In this document: one piece after another, positions 26,149-38,552 of the stretch
How the letters are laid out: the number at the start of each line of letters is the position of its first letter
How positions within the stretch are numbered: position 1 is the stretch's first letter
Assembly: GCA_030686995.1 (NCBI GenBank)
Contig: JARVZY010002408.1
Coordinates: forward strand, 124,001 to 188,000
Source of the DNA: Artemisia argyi
Taxonomy: Eukaryota > Streptophyta > Magnoliopsida > Asterales > Asteraceae
DNA length: 64,000 bases
Direction of reading: 5' to 3'
Translations under genes and position numbers: made by a program
The notes under the pieces: generated by a model
The model's database searches: none
Seen by the model: only the letters and a program-made list of their open reading frames with translations
What the model was told of the DNA's origin: nothing

Positions 26149-26746
26149 ATTAGAAGAATGGCACATGTCAACAAATACAAACACTTCATAAACAAATTAA
26201 GAATTGGAAGACGCTTGTGGTGAGATCATGCAAGTCTGAACACCACAGCAATAAGAAACCATACATAGGACAGTCAATTTCAAGAATTTTGGTAAATGAA
26301 TACGGAAGAAATGTCTAAAGTGGTAAGTAATGTGACATCATGGTGACGAGCCTCAACTTCTGAGAGGACTGTTTTTAATAAAATCATTTTCAGATACATA
26401 TATACAAGATCTAAAATGAATCTTCGTAATTGGAAGGCAATCCTAAAAAAGAATGAGATGCACTTAAAACGTATTTGAGACAAAGGAAAGCTTCCATAAT
26501 GCAAAAATAAGAAATTTGTATAGATTACCAATAAGAAAACCTCTTGTGTGACCATAGGCTATTTCACGTGCAACTTTAAGAGACCTACTTCATTATGCTA
26601 TAGGTGATCGGATAAGCTTATATATTTATATAACTTTTTACCTTACTGTGATATCAAAACATAATGTAATGATAAGCTTACAAAGGTTTCTAGGTAGAGG
26701 GTCTTATTCTTAAGGTCCCAGTTATTCCTATCCTATTCACGAACAT
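26149..26746. other. Spacer between pseudogenes
   Basis: About 600 bp, AT-rich. I see no gene in it. Confidence 0.5.
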
Positions 26747-27384
26747 TTACATCTTTCTTTCTTTGCTTTCTGCTATCATCTTTAGACTCTCTCTCCCTCT
26801 TTTTTGAGACATCACTGATCTTTGACCTCTCTCGGTCTCTGCTTTTGTGATCCTTGTCCTCTCCTTAGCTTTTGAATCATCATATCCTCCCTTCCACCTC
26901 TCATCCCTTAATGACTCGACATGATCCCTAGTCCCGACACTTCTCAAACATCTTTCCATTCACGTCCCCATACAGCACCTCAAAATGCTCCCCTAACCAC
27001 ATCATCACCTCAACCAAAACCCAACACTCAAACCTACACCTCCCACCACTCGACCCTTCTACATAATCAATCGCCTCCCTAACTATCGCTCTCAAACAAT
27101 CCCTAAACAACAAAAACACATAATCCCTAAATAATTAAAATTCATTAAACATCAAATTATGGTTGCTACATAAACAAACACCCCGTTAGTTTAATATAGT
27201 TCAAGCGTGATAAGTTTAGTCAATTAAAACCAATAAACAATTGTGAAAACCCTACCAAAATTATATTAAAAAACACATAAATACGTTAAGCAACAACAAA
27301 TAACTTAAGAATTATTATTCAGCATTAGTAGAAATTAAAATTACCTCTGATGGAGTTGATAGATAGAAGCTACTTCCTGACATC
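26747..27384 (-). pseudogene. Possible U11/U12 snRNP 48K-like gene fragment, frameshifted
   Basis: A possible first exon (27384-27340) encodes MKMSGSSFYLSTPSE and ends at GAG|GTAATT. A second starts after TTGTTTAG near 27100 with DCLRAIVREAIDYVEG, ECWVLVEVMMWLGEHF and VLYGDVNGKMF, then a stop. Further on, DERWKGGYDDSKAKER shifts frame into SRDRERSKISDVSKKRERES, an RS/RE-rich tail ending at the TAG near 26740. The VLYGDVNGK motif plus charged tail reminds me of the minor-spliceosome U11/U12-48K protein, but this is a weak identification. The two conserved parts are joined by a large deletion, so the gene is broken. Confidence 0.4.
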
Positions 27385-27575
27385 TTCATAAAGGTATTAT
27401 TGCTTATTGAGATGGAATCGAGTTTATACTGATGCACAAAAAATAGACCTGCTGATGTATCTACTGATGGAGTTGATGGAGTTAAATAGATTGGATTTAC
27501 CTCAGTCGCGGGAAAAAATGGTGGGGCAGAGTCGATCGGGCTGCAGTCGAGCGATGGTGGATTGTAAAAAAAGGT

Positions 27576-27592
27576 CGGTCAGTCTATATAGC
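27576..27592 (-). promoter_or_regulatory. Possible TATA box for the minus-strand fragment
   Basis: Minus strand CGCTATATAGACTGAC, about 200 bp upstream of the candidate first exon. Suggestive only. Confidence 0.35.
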
Positions 27593-27636
27593 GGGAATTG
27601 GGTTTTTTTTTTTCGATTTGGGTAATTAGCCCTTTA

Positions 27637-27875
27637 TCCATACTACTATATAATGATTTAGGACTATTCTATAATTAGAAAGGCTTAAAAATTCAGACTT
27701 TTACTTACTAATTATGGTAACAACCACCCCTAACAATCACCCCCAACAATTTATAACCACTTCAACAACCACCCCTAACAATTTATAACCACCTTAACAA
27801 CCACTTTCCATTACCCCACCTCCCTCCTCTTCACCCCCAACAATCCGCCCCCGCATCGCGCGGGCACCTTTCTAG
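27637..27875 (+). mobile_element. Short non-autonomous Helitron
   Basis: 239 bp. It begins TCCATACTACTATATAA and ends with a hairpin (CCCGC...GCGGG) followed by ACCTTTCTAG. It is inserted between A (27636) and T (27875+1), the Helitron signature. The interior has AACAACCACCCCTAACAA repeats and no coding capacity. Confidence 0.8.
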
Positions 27876-27959
27876 TAATATAATAATATCTCACAACCTT
27901 CCTTTATTAATATAATATATTATTATATTAACCCACTAATACTATTTAATATATATATA

Positions 27960-28976
27960 ACTTGAGTATTTTTCGATGACGACTACGAGACATGGATTAT
28001 TTTGTCAGACGTTATTTCACCTTACACTTTCACCAAAGTCATCACTTACGAGCCTTTACCAAAAACCATTTTGAAACGTACTTTACTAGACAGCAAGCAA
28101 GAAATATACGACTTGTAAAATTTTCAAATGAGTCACGAATCGTACACTAAGACTTACCATACTGGTTTAGGTCGCGTGTCGTAGTGATTGCACCATACCT
28201 TTTGATTTTTGCTAGCAGATTGCTCATGTTTGAGGTGAGTTTATAACCCTATTTTTATTTGAACAGTTTTGTAAACCTTGGGATGAGAAACATGAAAAAC
28301 TGCTTTCATGGACCAAAAACTGAACATTTGTTTTTACACACTAGTACGCGGATAACCTAAGTATGTATGATCATACTATGCTCACTATCATGAATCTTCA
28401 GTTCCTGCGGGAAGCGCGAATGATATAAATGGTTGGCTAGAATGGCCAATGCGAGCGTATACCATGTCGGATTACCGAGTGTATCGGGATAAACACTAGT
28501 TGGGCCCCTATTATTATTATATGTGCTAGTTTAGCATACTGAACTGTCGTAGCTTCGGTTGCATAAGCTTAGTGTTAGCGTATAGTTAGTGTGTACATGT
28601 TGATCATTTGTTGTGATCCATATGTGCTTATTTACTATTTTATTGTAAACCTATAAACCCACCAGTGTTAGCTGACCTTTTTAGCATGTTTTTCTCAGGT
28701 GTTTGATTATGTTGTTATCAAGCGCAAGGCATGGCGCGGTCATAACCACTCTGAAGTGTTTTTACACAGAATCAGAACTTCTATTTTGGACCGACATGTT
28801 TTATGGGCCTTATTTCTTAAACTGAACTTGTTGTAAAATAATTTGAATTTGGTAATGTAAACTTTTGAAAACGAATTTGATAATCCGTTCTTTATATCTG
28901 ATGTGTTATGATTACCAATTTAGTAGCACCCAAACATGTATGCTTTCGCTAAACCAGATTTTGGGGTGTTATACAA
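27960..28976 (+). mobile_element. 5'-truncated LTR remnant (Ty3/Gypsy type)
   Basis: Sequence with the feel of a chromovirus-type LTR: CCTATAAACCCACCAGTG, GCATGTTTTTCTCAGG, and a terminus near GGGGTGTTATACA at 28976. No left end or partner LTR was found. Confidence 0.45.
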
Positions 28977-29399
28977 TATATGCCAATTCTAAAAAAATGA
29001 CTAAATTTGGAATATGTTAGTTGAAAATAAATCACATTAACAAATGAAGTTACGAGGTGAGTTATTTTAAGTACTATGTTTTTGTTACATACTGACGGAC
29101 AAATCTCCACAATCCATCTAGTTTGATATAATGGTTGGGATTAACCTAAGATTTAATATGGAAACCTAAGTCCATGTCTTTTTCTTCCTTTTTCTTTGTC
29201 TTTTTGTCTTTCTTATTTATTCACTTTTTTTTAATATTCTTTTTTTTTGCCTTTTATTTAATCACGTTTTGTTTAGATCATTTTTTTTTCCATTTCTTTT
29301 TTATTCATGTTATTATAAATCATTTTTTTTAATCATGTCATTTCAAATAAAGTTTTTTTTTTTTTTTTGAATCACGTCATTCTATATCATGTTTTTTTT

Positions 29400-29858
29400 A
29401 AATATAAAAAATTCACGTTTTTTTCACTTTATTATGTTTTCGTCCGTTTTTGTCTGTTTTCACATGTTTATATAAGTTTTCAGACGTTTTTGTTCGTTTT
29501 CGTCCGTTTTTTACGTTTTCGTCCGTTTTTATGTGTTTTCGCCAGTTTTTATACGTTTTCGTCCGTTTTTGTCCGTTTTCATACGTTTATATACATTTTC
29601 ATATGTTTTCGTCTGTTTTATACGATTTTGACCATTTTTATACGTTTCTGTCCGTTTTTATACGTTTTCATCCGTTTTCGTCTTTTTTTTACGTTTTCAT
29701 CCGTTTTTTATATTTTCGTCTGTTTTAAGACGTTTTTGTCTACTTTTATAAGTTTTCGTCCGTTTTTATACGTTTTCCTTCGTTTTTTGTCCGTTTTCAT
29801 ATGTTTTTCGTCCGTTTTTATATGATTTTGTCTGTTTTTATACGTTTCTGTCCGTTTT
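29400..29858 (+). repeat. CGTCCGTTTTTATACGTTTT minisatellite
   Basis: A ~20-bp unit (with ~10-bp half-units CGTYCGTTTT) repeated about 20 times with variation. The plus-strand Phe/Arg/Val-rich open frame across it is an artefact. The same repeat continues at 37473-37715, in the same orientation, and in inverted form at 37915-38165. Confidence 0.92.
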
Positions 29859-32800
29859 TGTAACACCCCAACCCGATAAGGGTAGAAGTATTACATTACA
29901 GTGACATATCAGAACAACCACAGACATATGATTTATAAATACAAAGAAATTCAGGGTTTACAAATGATACATCTGAAACTACAAGGTTACAAAATAAATA
30001 CTAAGTCTCATAGAGTGAAACTTCTTCTAATCGTCTCTAGTCCAGCGTAACTATATCAAAGCATAGTCTTCTAAGTCCAGACACACTCTCTTCCCATAAC
30101 CCAGCTTCCTACTAAAACCTGCCGCAGGAAAAGGAAATGCGGCTGAGCTACGAGAGCTCAGTGAACAGATATAACGGAAACAAACAGTAGTAACGGAAAT
30201 AGTAAAGTAAAAGAAATAATACCAGGTGTAACAAGAGTCAGGAAAGAATATAAAAGAGTTACGCATACATATCAACTAGTCAAGAATGGTTATAATGTAA
30301 TGTAAATGAAACCAGAACCCACCACAATCCCAAGTCAAATCAAGTCAGGTTAAATGTCAAGTCAAGTATCAGGTCATAAGGTCACAAGGTTTCAGGAGAA
30401 CAGAAATCCTCTACGAGCCCAAACATATCAAATCAAATCACATATATCAGGGTGTATGGAGGGGTGACCTCAGCATACCAGGTACAGGGTTGAGGGGATA
30501 CCTCCAGGGTTGGAGTCATGAGCTCCCAGGGTTGTGAAAGACGTGTATCGCACACACTCGTCAGTCACCAGGATATAACAGGAAATAAATCAGGACAGGT
30601 CTAGGATGCATCCATGCGCCCCCGCAGGCCACAGGGTCTTCTCTACATAACAAATCAAATCAGGTCGGGGACGGTGTAACCAAATCACTAGGGCTACACA
30701 CTAGTCATGTCGGTGGTGCATCACAGACATGGACATGAAACCCTCATGCCTAGTGGATGGCTCGTAGTCTCAAACTGTGGGTCAAGGTCAAGTATCAAGT
30801 CTCGGGTATCATGTATCAGTTATCATATCAGGGTTCAAGACAGGAGATAAATGCCGGGGTTCATTATCAGGAGGTCCACATCAAAAAGATCAAATACTGG
30901 AAGGTTCATAATGGTTTATTATAAGAAATCCTTTTTACATGGTTTTAATAAAATGATCGTTAGAACAGTTTCATAATAAAAGTCTCTTAAGAAAAAGTTC
31001 AAAAGTTATATATGAAGAGGTTTTAAAATCCTATGCACCTTTAAGTATTTTCAGGGTCCTAAATATTCAGGTTACCGGGTTATGCACAGGTCATGTCAAG
31101 TATTAAGGAAACGTAACAGGGTTCGAGACAAGGTTTCAAGTAAAGGTTCAAGTCAAGGGAATCTTATCAAAGGTTCACAATACACGGGAACAAAAGCAAG
31201 GTTCACAGAACAAGGGGACATAGCAATGGCTTGGGAAATCCTAAACAAGTCAAAATCAGAAATCAAAAGAAACGAAGGCTCCTTACAAGCAGAGCAGAAT
31301 ATCTGTACCTTAAACCGCCAGGGAAACACACACTAGAAACATAAGGATCGGAATAAACTCCTTCTTCAGCGAATCTACACGAATTAATGATCGGCTCATT
31401 ATTAATAACTTATTCAATTCAGATTTCTCATCTTAGCCGGCTTTCCAGTTTTTGTAACTTTCCATTTTAAGTAAGTCTCTCAAGTTTTTAGGGCTTAAGT
31501 ACGAGTTTACTTATTTCACACATTACCCCTTTAAGTTTCATTATTTACAACTTAGTCCCATAAGTTAAATAAATTACGAAATGTCCCATTAAGTTTAATT
31601 ATATTCAAAACCTTCCTTAACGTCGCATTAATTGGAAAATCATAGCTTATGATCAATTTCACCCTCCACGACCAAGTTATAACCTTAATTAGTCTTTTAG
31701 TTGTAATTCCAGCTTTTATTCATAAACAGGTCACCATTTTCTGAATTTTTAAACCACATCAGAACTCAAAAGAAAAATTCACCAAAATTCACACATGTAC
31801 TTCAATGTATTTAGAACACACACGAATTTTCCCAGAATTTATTTCTAAGTATAAATACCCAAAGAAAAATCGTTTACCCAGACCTACCCAGAAAATGAAC
31901 TGCAGAAACACCCCGAAAGTTGGCTCTTCGTTTACCCATTTAAACACTTTAGAAAAATTTACAAAAATTCCAGAAGGTCACATATATACCAAATATCACT
32001 CCTGTAGAAGGAGAGCCCATAACTCGTTATAGTTTAAAAATGAAAAATCTCACACTCCAACTGATGTTTACGTTTCCAAAACTCAGGTTCGACACACGAT
32101 CTCATAAAATTCAAAAAGCTTACCTCCCGACCTCCAATCACCATGAAACTTATATTTCCAGAAAGTAGACAAGTAATACTTATGTTTAGACTCAAAAATC
32201 GCCCAAAAACACATTGGCATCATCAAGATATAGCCACTTCAATTCGACACAAAATTTCTGTCACTAACAGCTCATATAAAATCACAACAAAACCCTAATC
32301 CTTTAAACCTAATTGACCCATAGTTATAGTCTAGGGTTCTTAGCATGGTTATATCTTGTTTAATACTGTTGTTATGTCGAATTAAAACAGAAAACAAAGG
32401 AGGAAATCAAGACCTTGTTGTCGACTTGAAACATAATCGAATAGGATCCAAACTAGGGCTCGGTTTGGATGAATTCACCACAACTACTTGTACTCCTTCT
32501 TAATCACCAATACTCCTTGATCCTCTCCTTCCTTGGATCGAACCAGGATGAAACACATCAGAAAAAAAAATGCCGCTTCTTATTTGTGTGCTAGGGTTAG
32601 GGTTTATTTATTTGGAAGCGTATTGTTGTGTGTGTGAAAACTAAACACCGGTCCCCTTTATTTTGTACATGTGGGTCGAATGGGCCAAAAGAGGACAAGG
32701 GTTTCATAGGCTCAAGTTTACTTGGGTCCATTTGGTTGAGTATTGTTTGTGAAACAAAAGGAAACGGCCCAAAACGTTATCGTGTCTCGTAAAAATAATC

Positions 32801-32997
32801 TTCGAGTTTCATTTTAGGTTATGTAGATTTTTCGGATCTCAAACATGTTCAAAATCTTTCATGGTGATGTTTTGTTATAGTTATTTGGGTCTACGGTTAA
32901 TTCGTTTGGTGATATTCGTATTTAATTATTTGTATCGTTACTTAGAATTTTTTTTTTTTTATACGTAAATTCGGATTATGAAAGTTAGGGTTTTACA
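29859..32997 (-). repeat. LTR (3' copy in element orientation)
   Basis: 3139 bp direct copy of 34329-37472. Frames within it are identical in the two copies and have no domain similarity I recognise, so no gene is called. Confidence 0.93.
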
Positions 32998-33010
32998 ATT
33001 CTTCCCCTCT
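32998..33010 (-). other. Polypurine tract
   Basis: Minus strand AGAGGGGAAGAAT directly before the LTR beginning TGTAAAACCC. Confidence 0.75.
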
Positions 33011-34312
33011 AAAAAGAAAATTTCGTCCGCGAAATTGAAGTCACTAAAGTTATACGAAGTCGTAGTAATTCACAAAATATCGTCACAAATATCTTCACGC
33101 TCGGGAAGGTTCTTCCAAAAATCTTCTCAACAGTCATAGTTTCTTATGACTCGAATCAAAATGAGATGGGTTCAATTTTCTCAGAAGAAGACAACTTAGG
33201 TTGGTTCAGAACAAGAGGTCCATGCAACATAAACTGGATGATAGGTGAATCTTCAAAAAGCTCATATAGAATACGAATAAGATTCAAATCGAATTAATTC
33301 CACCAACAGGAGGAAGTTCTAAAAGGAGTTCAAGACTTATAATTGAGGTCAACAGGATTCAAATCGAGAGTTCAGACTCAACCAGATATCTAATGAACGG
33401 ATAGATAGGATGAACCTAAGTCTCACTATTCGCGGATAGTCGCCAACGGAAAGAAATCTAAGGCTTTTCCAAGGCACTCCTCAAGATATCATATGCCCAC
33501 AACAAGTGCACTTTACATGACGTTAGTATTATCACGTTGATCAGGCGTCATAATACTAGCCTCACATAACATGCCCTCATGGTGGTCATCCTCTTTCTCA
33601 AGTCGTGAGTCAAAACCACCTATCTTAATCCACCTAGTACTTCTATTGTCCTCAACTCCAGGTCAGGCAAAGAACACCGTTCTCATAACAAATATCCATC
33701 TCCCAGAATGCACAAATGATCGTCAAATTTCTAAGAAGGTGCAAAGAAATGATTTTCATGCTCTTCCTCGTTTCCGAATGTACCATTAAGTCATACGATG
33801 ACCATTTGCCCAAGTACTTACGAGAAAACATCATTTATCAATTTCACAAAATAGTCAAGGCTTTAGCTAATACTATTAGCGTCACTAACCGTCATAGCAA
33901 TCGTTTACGAATACGGAAGGAGATTTCAAGAATAAACTCAATTCATCAGCAAGGAAACTTCGTGCTCCGAATTTAAACAAACACATAGTCGTTTCAGGGT
34001 GGAGGAACATTGGCTTCTAACAGAAATATGGTTCAAATCTTAGGTGATGCAAAGCATAAGCTTTCACTTCCCCAAAAGTGGTATCAACAGGATCTAACCA
34101 ACAGCAAGGCACGAATCAGAGTGATGCGGAAACAAAGATACTTAAACGAATGCCTTATAGTCTACCCATTCCTCACTGGTCAAAACTTACGTCCCTACAA
34201 GGAGATCTTAAAGCAAATTTTCAAAGGTTGTCTTACGAGCGCCTACAGGGAAACTTAGTGGTCCTAACTTACACAGGTCAAGGGTAAATGTATTACGAAA
34301 TCGCAGCCTGTC

Positions 34313-34324
34313 GCTCTGATACCA
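34313..34324 (-). other. Primer-binding site (tRNA-iMet type)
   Basis: Minus strand TGGTATCAGAGC, 4 nt from the LTR end. This is the common plant Met-tRNA primer motif. Confidence 0.85.
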
Positions 34325-34328
34325 TAAT

Positions 34329-37300
34329 TGTAACACCCCAACCCGATAAGGGTAGAAGTATTACATTACAGTGACATATCAGAACAACCACAGACATATG
34401 ATTTATAAATACAAAGAAATTCAGGGTTTACAAATGATACATCTGAAACTACAAGGTTACAAAATAAATACTAAGTCTCATAGAGTGAAACTTCTTCTAA
34501 TCGTCTCTAGTCCAGCGTAACTATATCAAAGCATAGTCTTCTAAGTCCAGACACACTCTCTTCCCATAACCCAGCTTCCTACTAAAACCTGCCGCAGGAA
34601 AAGGAAATGCGGCTGAGCTACGAGAGCTCAGTGAACAGATATAACGGAAACAAACAGTAGTAACGGAAATAGTAAAGTAAAAGAAATAATACCAGGTGTA
34701 ACAAGAGTCAGGAAAGAATATAAAAGAGTTACGCATACATATCAACTAGTCAAGAATGGTTATAATGTAATGTAAATGAAACCAGAACCCACCACAATCC
34801 CAAGTCAAATCAAGTCAGGTTAAATGTCAAGTCAAGTATCAGGTCATAAGGTCACAAGGTTTCAGGAGAACAGAAATCCTCTACGAGCCCAAACATATCA
34901 AATCAAATCACATATATCAGGGTGTATGGAGGGGTGACCTCAGCATACCAGGTACAGGGTTGAGGGGATACCTCCAGGGTTGGAGTCATGAGCTCCCAGG
35001 GTTGTGAAAGACGTGTATCGCACACACTCGTCAGTCACCAGGATATAACAGGAAATAAATCAGGACAGGTCTAGGATGCATCCATGCGCCCCCGCAGGCC
35101 ACAGGGTCTTCTCTACATAACAAATCAAATCAGGTCGGGGACGGTGTAACCAAATCACTAGGGCTACACACTAGTCATGTCGGTGGTGCATCACAGACAT
35201 GGACATGAAACCCTCATGCCTAGTGGATGGCTCGTAGTCTCAAACTGTGGGTCAAGGTCAAGTATCAAGTCTCGGGTATCATGTATCAGTTATCATATCA
35301 GGGTTCAAGACAGGAGATAAATGCCGGGGTTCATTATCAGGAGGTCCACATCAAAAAGATCAAATACTGGAAGGTTCATAATGGTTTATTATAAGAAATC
35401 CTTTTTACATGGTTTTAATAAAATGATCGTTAGAACAGTTTCATAATAAAAGTCTCTTAAGAAAAAGTTCAAAAGTTATATATGAAGAGGTTTTAAAATC
35501 CTATGCACCTTTAAGTATTTTCAGGGTCCTAAATATTCAGGTTACCGGGTTATGCACAGGTCATGTCAAGTATTAAGGAAACGTAACAGGGTTCGAGACA
35601 AGGTTTCAAGTAAAGGTTCAAGTCAAGGGAATCTTATCAAAGGTTCACAATACACGGGAACAAAAGCAAGGTTCACAGAACAAGGGGACATAGCAATGGC
35701 TTGGGAAATCCTAAACAAGTCAAAATCAGAAATCAAAAGAAACGAAGGCTCCTTACAAGCAGAGCAGAATATCTGTACCTTAAACCGCCAGGGAAACACA
35801 CACTAGAAACATAAGGATCGGAATAAACTCCTTCTTCAGCGAATCTACACGAATTAATGATCGGCTCATTATTAATAACTTATTCAATTCAGATTTCTCA
35901 TCTTAGCCGGCTTTCCAGTTTTTGTAACTTTCCATTTTAAGTAAGTCTCTCAAGTTTTTAGGGCTTAAGTACGAGTTTACTTATTTCACACATTACCCCT
36001 TTAAGTTTCATTATTTACAACTTAGTCCCATAAGTTAAATAAATTACGAAATGTCCCATTAAGTTTAATTATATTCAAAACCTTCCTTAACGTCGCATTA
36101 ATTGGAAAATCATAGCTTATGATCAATTTCACCCTCCACGACCAAGTTATAACCTTAATTAGTCTTTTAGTTGTAATTCCAGCTTTTATTCATAAACAGG
36201 TCACCATTTTCTGAATTTTTAAACCACATCAGAACTCAAAAGAAAAATTCACCAAAATTCACACATGTACTTCAATGTATTTAGAACACACACGAATTTT
36301 CCCAGAATTTATTTCTAAGTATAAATACCCAAAGAAAAATCGTTTACCCAGACCTACCCAGAAAATGAACTGCAGAAACACCCCGAAAGTTGGCTCTTCG
36401 TTTACCCATTTAAACACTTTAGAAAAATTTACAAAAATTCCAGAAGGTCACATATATACCAAATATCACTCCTGTAGAAGGAGAGCCCATAACTCGTTAT
36501 AGTTTAAAAATGAAAAATCTCACACTCCAACTGATGTTTACGTTTCCAAAACTCAGGTTCGACACACGATCTCATAAAATTCAAAAAGCTTACCTCCCGA
36601 CCTCCAATCACCATGAAACTTATATTTCCAGAAAGTAGACAAGTAATACTTATGTTTAGACTCAAAAATCGCCCAAAAACACATTGGCATCATCAAGATA
36701 TAGCCACTTCAATTCGACACAAAATTTCTGTCACTAACAGCTCATATAAAATCACAACAAAACCCTAATCCTTTAAACCTAATTGACCCATAGTTATAGT
36801 CTAGGGTTCTTAGCATGGTTATATCTTGTTTAATACTGTTGTTATGTCGAATTAAAACAGAAAACAAAGGAGGAAATCAAGACCTTGTTGTCGACTTGAA
36901 ACAGAATCGAATAGGATCCAAACTAGGGCTCGGTTTGGATGAATTCACCACAACTACTTGTACTCCTTCTTAATCACCAATACTCCTTGATCCTCTCCTT
37001 CCTTGGATCGAACCAGGATGAAACACATCAGAAAAAAAAATGCCGCTTCTTATTTGTGTGCTAGGGTTAGGGTTTATTTATTTGGAAGCGTATTGTTGTG
37101 TGTGTGAAAACTAAACACCGGTCCCCTTTATTTTGTACATGTGGGTCGAATGGGCCAAAAGAGGACAAGGGTTTCATAGGCTCAAGTTTACTTGGGTCCA
37201 TTTGGTTGAGTATTGTTTGTGAAACAAAAGGAAACGGCCCAAAACGTTATCGTGTCTCGTAAAAATAATCTTCGAGTTTCATTTTAGGTTATGTAGATTT

Positions 37301-37472
37301 TTCGGATCTCAAACATGTTCAAAATCTTTCATGGTGATGTTTTGTTATAGTTATTTGGGTCTACGGTTAATTCGTTTGGTGATATTCGTATTTAATTATT
37401 TGTATCGTTACTTAGAATTTTTTTTTTTTTTTTTTATACGTAAATTCGGATTATGAAAGTTAGGGTTTTACA
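34329..37472 (-). repeat. LTR (5' copy in element orientation)
   Basis: 3144 bp. Its T run near 37420 is five bases longer than in the other LTR. Confidence 0.93.
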
Positions 37473-37719
37473 GTTTTTATACGTTTTTGTCCGTTTTCAT
37501 ACGTTTTCATCTGTTTTCGTCCGTTTTCATACGTTTCGTCCATTTTCGGACGTTTTCAGCCGTTTTCGTCCAATTTTATACATCTTTGTCCGTTTTTAAA
37601 CGTCTTCGTCCGTTTTCGTACATATTCGTCCATTTTCTTACGTTTTCGTCTATTTTTATAAGTTTCCGTCCACTTTTAAATGTTTTAGGCCATTTTCATA
37701 CGTTTCGGAATATCACGAG

Positions 37720-37905
37720 TGATTTTCAACTAATGTTTTGTAACATGAAAATCACTTGAAATATTCAGAAAATCACAAGTGATATTCAGAAAATCACAAG
37801 TGATATTAAAAAAAATCACAACTGATATTCTGAATATCACAAGTGATATTCAGAATATCACTTAATATCACTTGTGATATTCAGAATATCACTTGTGATA
37901 TTCAG
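37720..37905. repeat. Palindromic ATCACAAGTGAT repeat at the foldback centre
   Basis: Seven or so copies of a ~21-bp unit built on ATCACAAGTGATATTCAGA. Each is a near-palindrome, and the block itself inverts around 37860. Confidence 0.85.
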
Positions 37906-38399
37906 AATGTATGAAAACGTATAAAAACGGGCAAAAATGTATGAAAACGGACAAAAAGCGAAGGAAAAGGGATGAAAACGTATAAAAACGGACAAAAAGC
38001 GAAGGAAAACGTATAAAAACGGACGAAAACGTCTGAAAACAGACGAAAACGTAAAAAAAACGGATAAAACGTATAAAAACGGATGAAAACGTCTAAAAAC
38101 AGATGAAAACATAAAAAATGGACGAAAACGTATGAAAACGAACAAAAACGTCTGAAACGTATATAAACATGTGAAAAAAGACAAAAGAAAAAAAACGTGA
38201 ATTTATCTATTAAAAAAAAGAAAAAAAATAAAAACTTGATTCAAAAAAATGTGATTCAAAAAAAATAAAAAAGAATAAAAAAATCTTGATTTAGAATAAC
38301 GTGATTCAAAAAAAAAAGGCAAAAAAAAATCTTAAAAAAGTGAATAAAAAAAAGGCAAAAAAAAAAATGTTAAAAAAAAGTGAATAAATAAGAAAGACA

Positions 38400-38427
38400 A
38401 AAAAAAAAAAAAAAAAAAAAAAAAAAA
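38400..38427. repeat. Poly-A run
   Basis: About 28 A in the right foldback arm, the counterpart of T-rich stretches in the left arm. Confidence 0.9.
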
Positions 38428-38552
38428 CATATGGACTTAGATTTTCATATTAAATAGGTTAATCATTACCATTAGATCAAATTAGATGGATAATATGATT
38501 TGTCCCTGCAACAAAAAACTAGTCCCTAAATAAAATTTTCTCATGAAGTAAC

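Larger units (their letters stand above)
32998..34328 (-). other. Interior of the young LTR element
   Basis: 1.33 kb with short unsupported frames on both strands. No protease, reverse transcriptase, integrase or zinc knuckle was seen. Confidence 0.75.
29859..37472 (-). mobile_element. Young non-autonomous LTR retrotransposon (LARD-like, tRNA-Met primer site)
   Basis: LTR copies 29859-32997 (3139 bp) and 34329-37472 (3144 bp), flanked by the perfect duplication GTTTT (29854-29858, 37473-37477). Orientation is minus: the primer site TGGTATCAGAGC (34324-34313) lies next to the upstream LTR, and the polypurine tract AGAGGGGAAGAAT lies next to the other. On the minus strand the ends read TGTAAAACCC...GGGTGTTACA. 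The interior (32998-34328) is only 1331 bp with no recognisable gag or pol. By eye the LTRs differ by one base (32434 T, 36904 G) and the length of one T run, so insertion is very recent. Confidence 0.93.
29049..38552. mobile_element. Foldback (inverted-repeat) element split by an LTR retrotransposon
   Basis: The left arm starts near 29049 (GTTACGAGG) and runs through CCATCTAGTTTGATATAATG and ACCTAAGTCCATG, a poly-pyrimidine stretch, and a CGTCCGTTTTTATACGTTTT minisatellite. The right arm (37906-38552) is its inverted copy, with AAAACGGACGAAAACGTAT-type repeats, CATATGGACTTAGATTTTC and a final GAAGTAAC. The centre (37720-37905) is a run of ATCACAAGTGATATTC palindromes. A later LTR element occupies 29859-37472 inside the left arm. 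No transposase and no clear target duplication were seen; MULE or Foldback class is undecided. Confidence 0.75.

Noticed and set aside
29367..29825. 152-codon Phe/Val/Arg-rich frame
   Set aside because: Translation of the CGTCCGTTTTT minisatellite in a foldback arm.
30051..36502. Identical pairs of 74-84-codon frames at 30.05/34.52, 31.08/35.55 and 31.8/36.3 kb
   Set aside because: They lie in the two LTR copies; no domain, no start or splice support.
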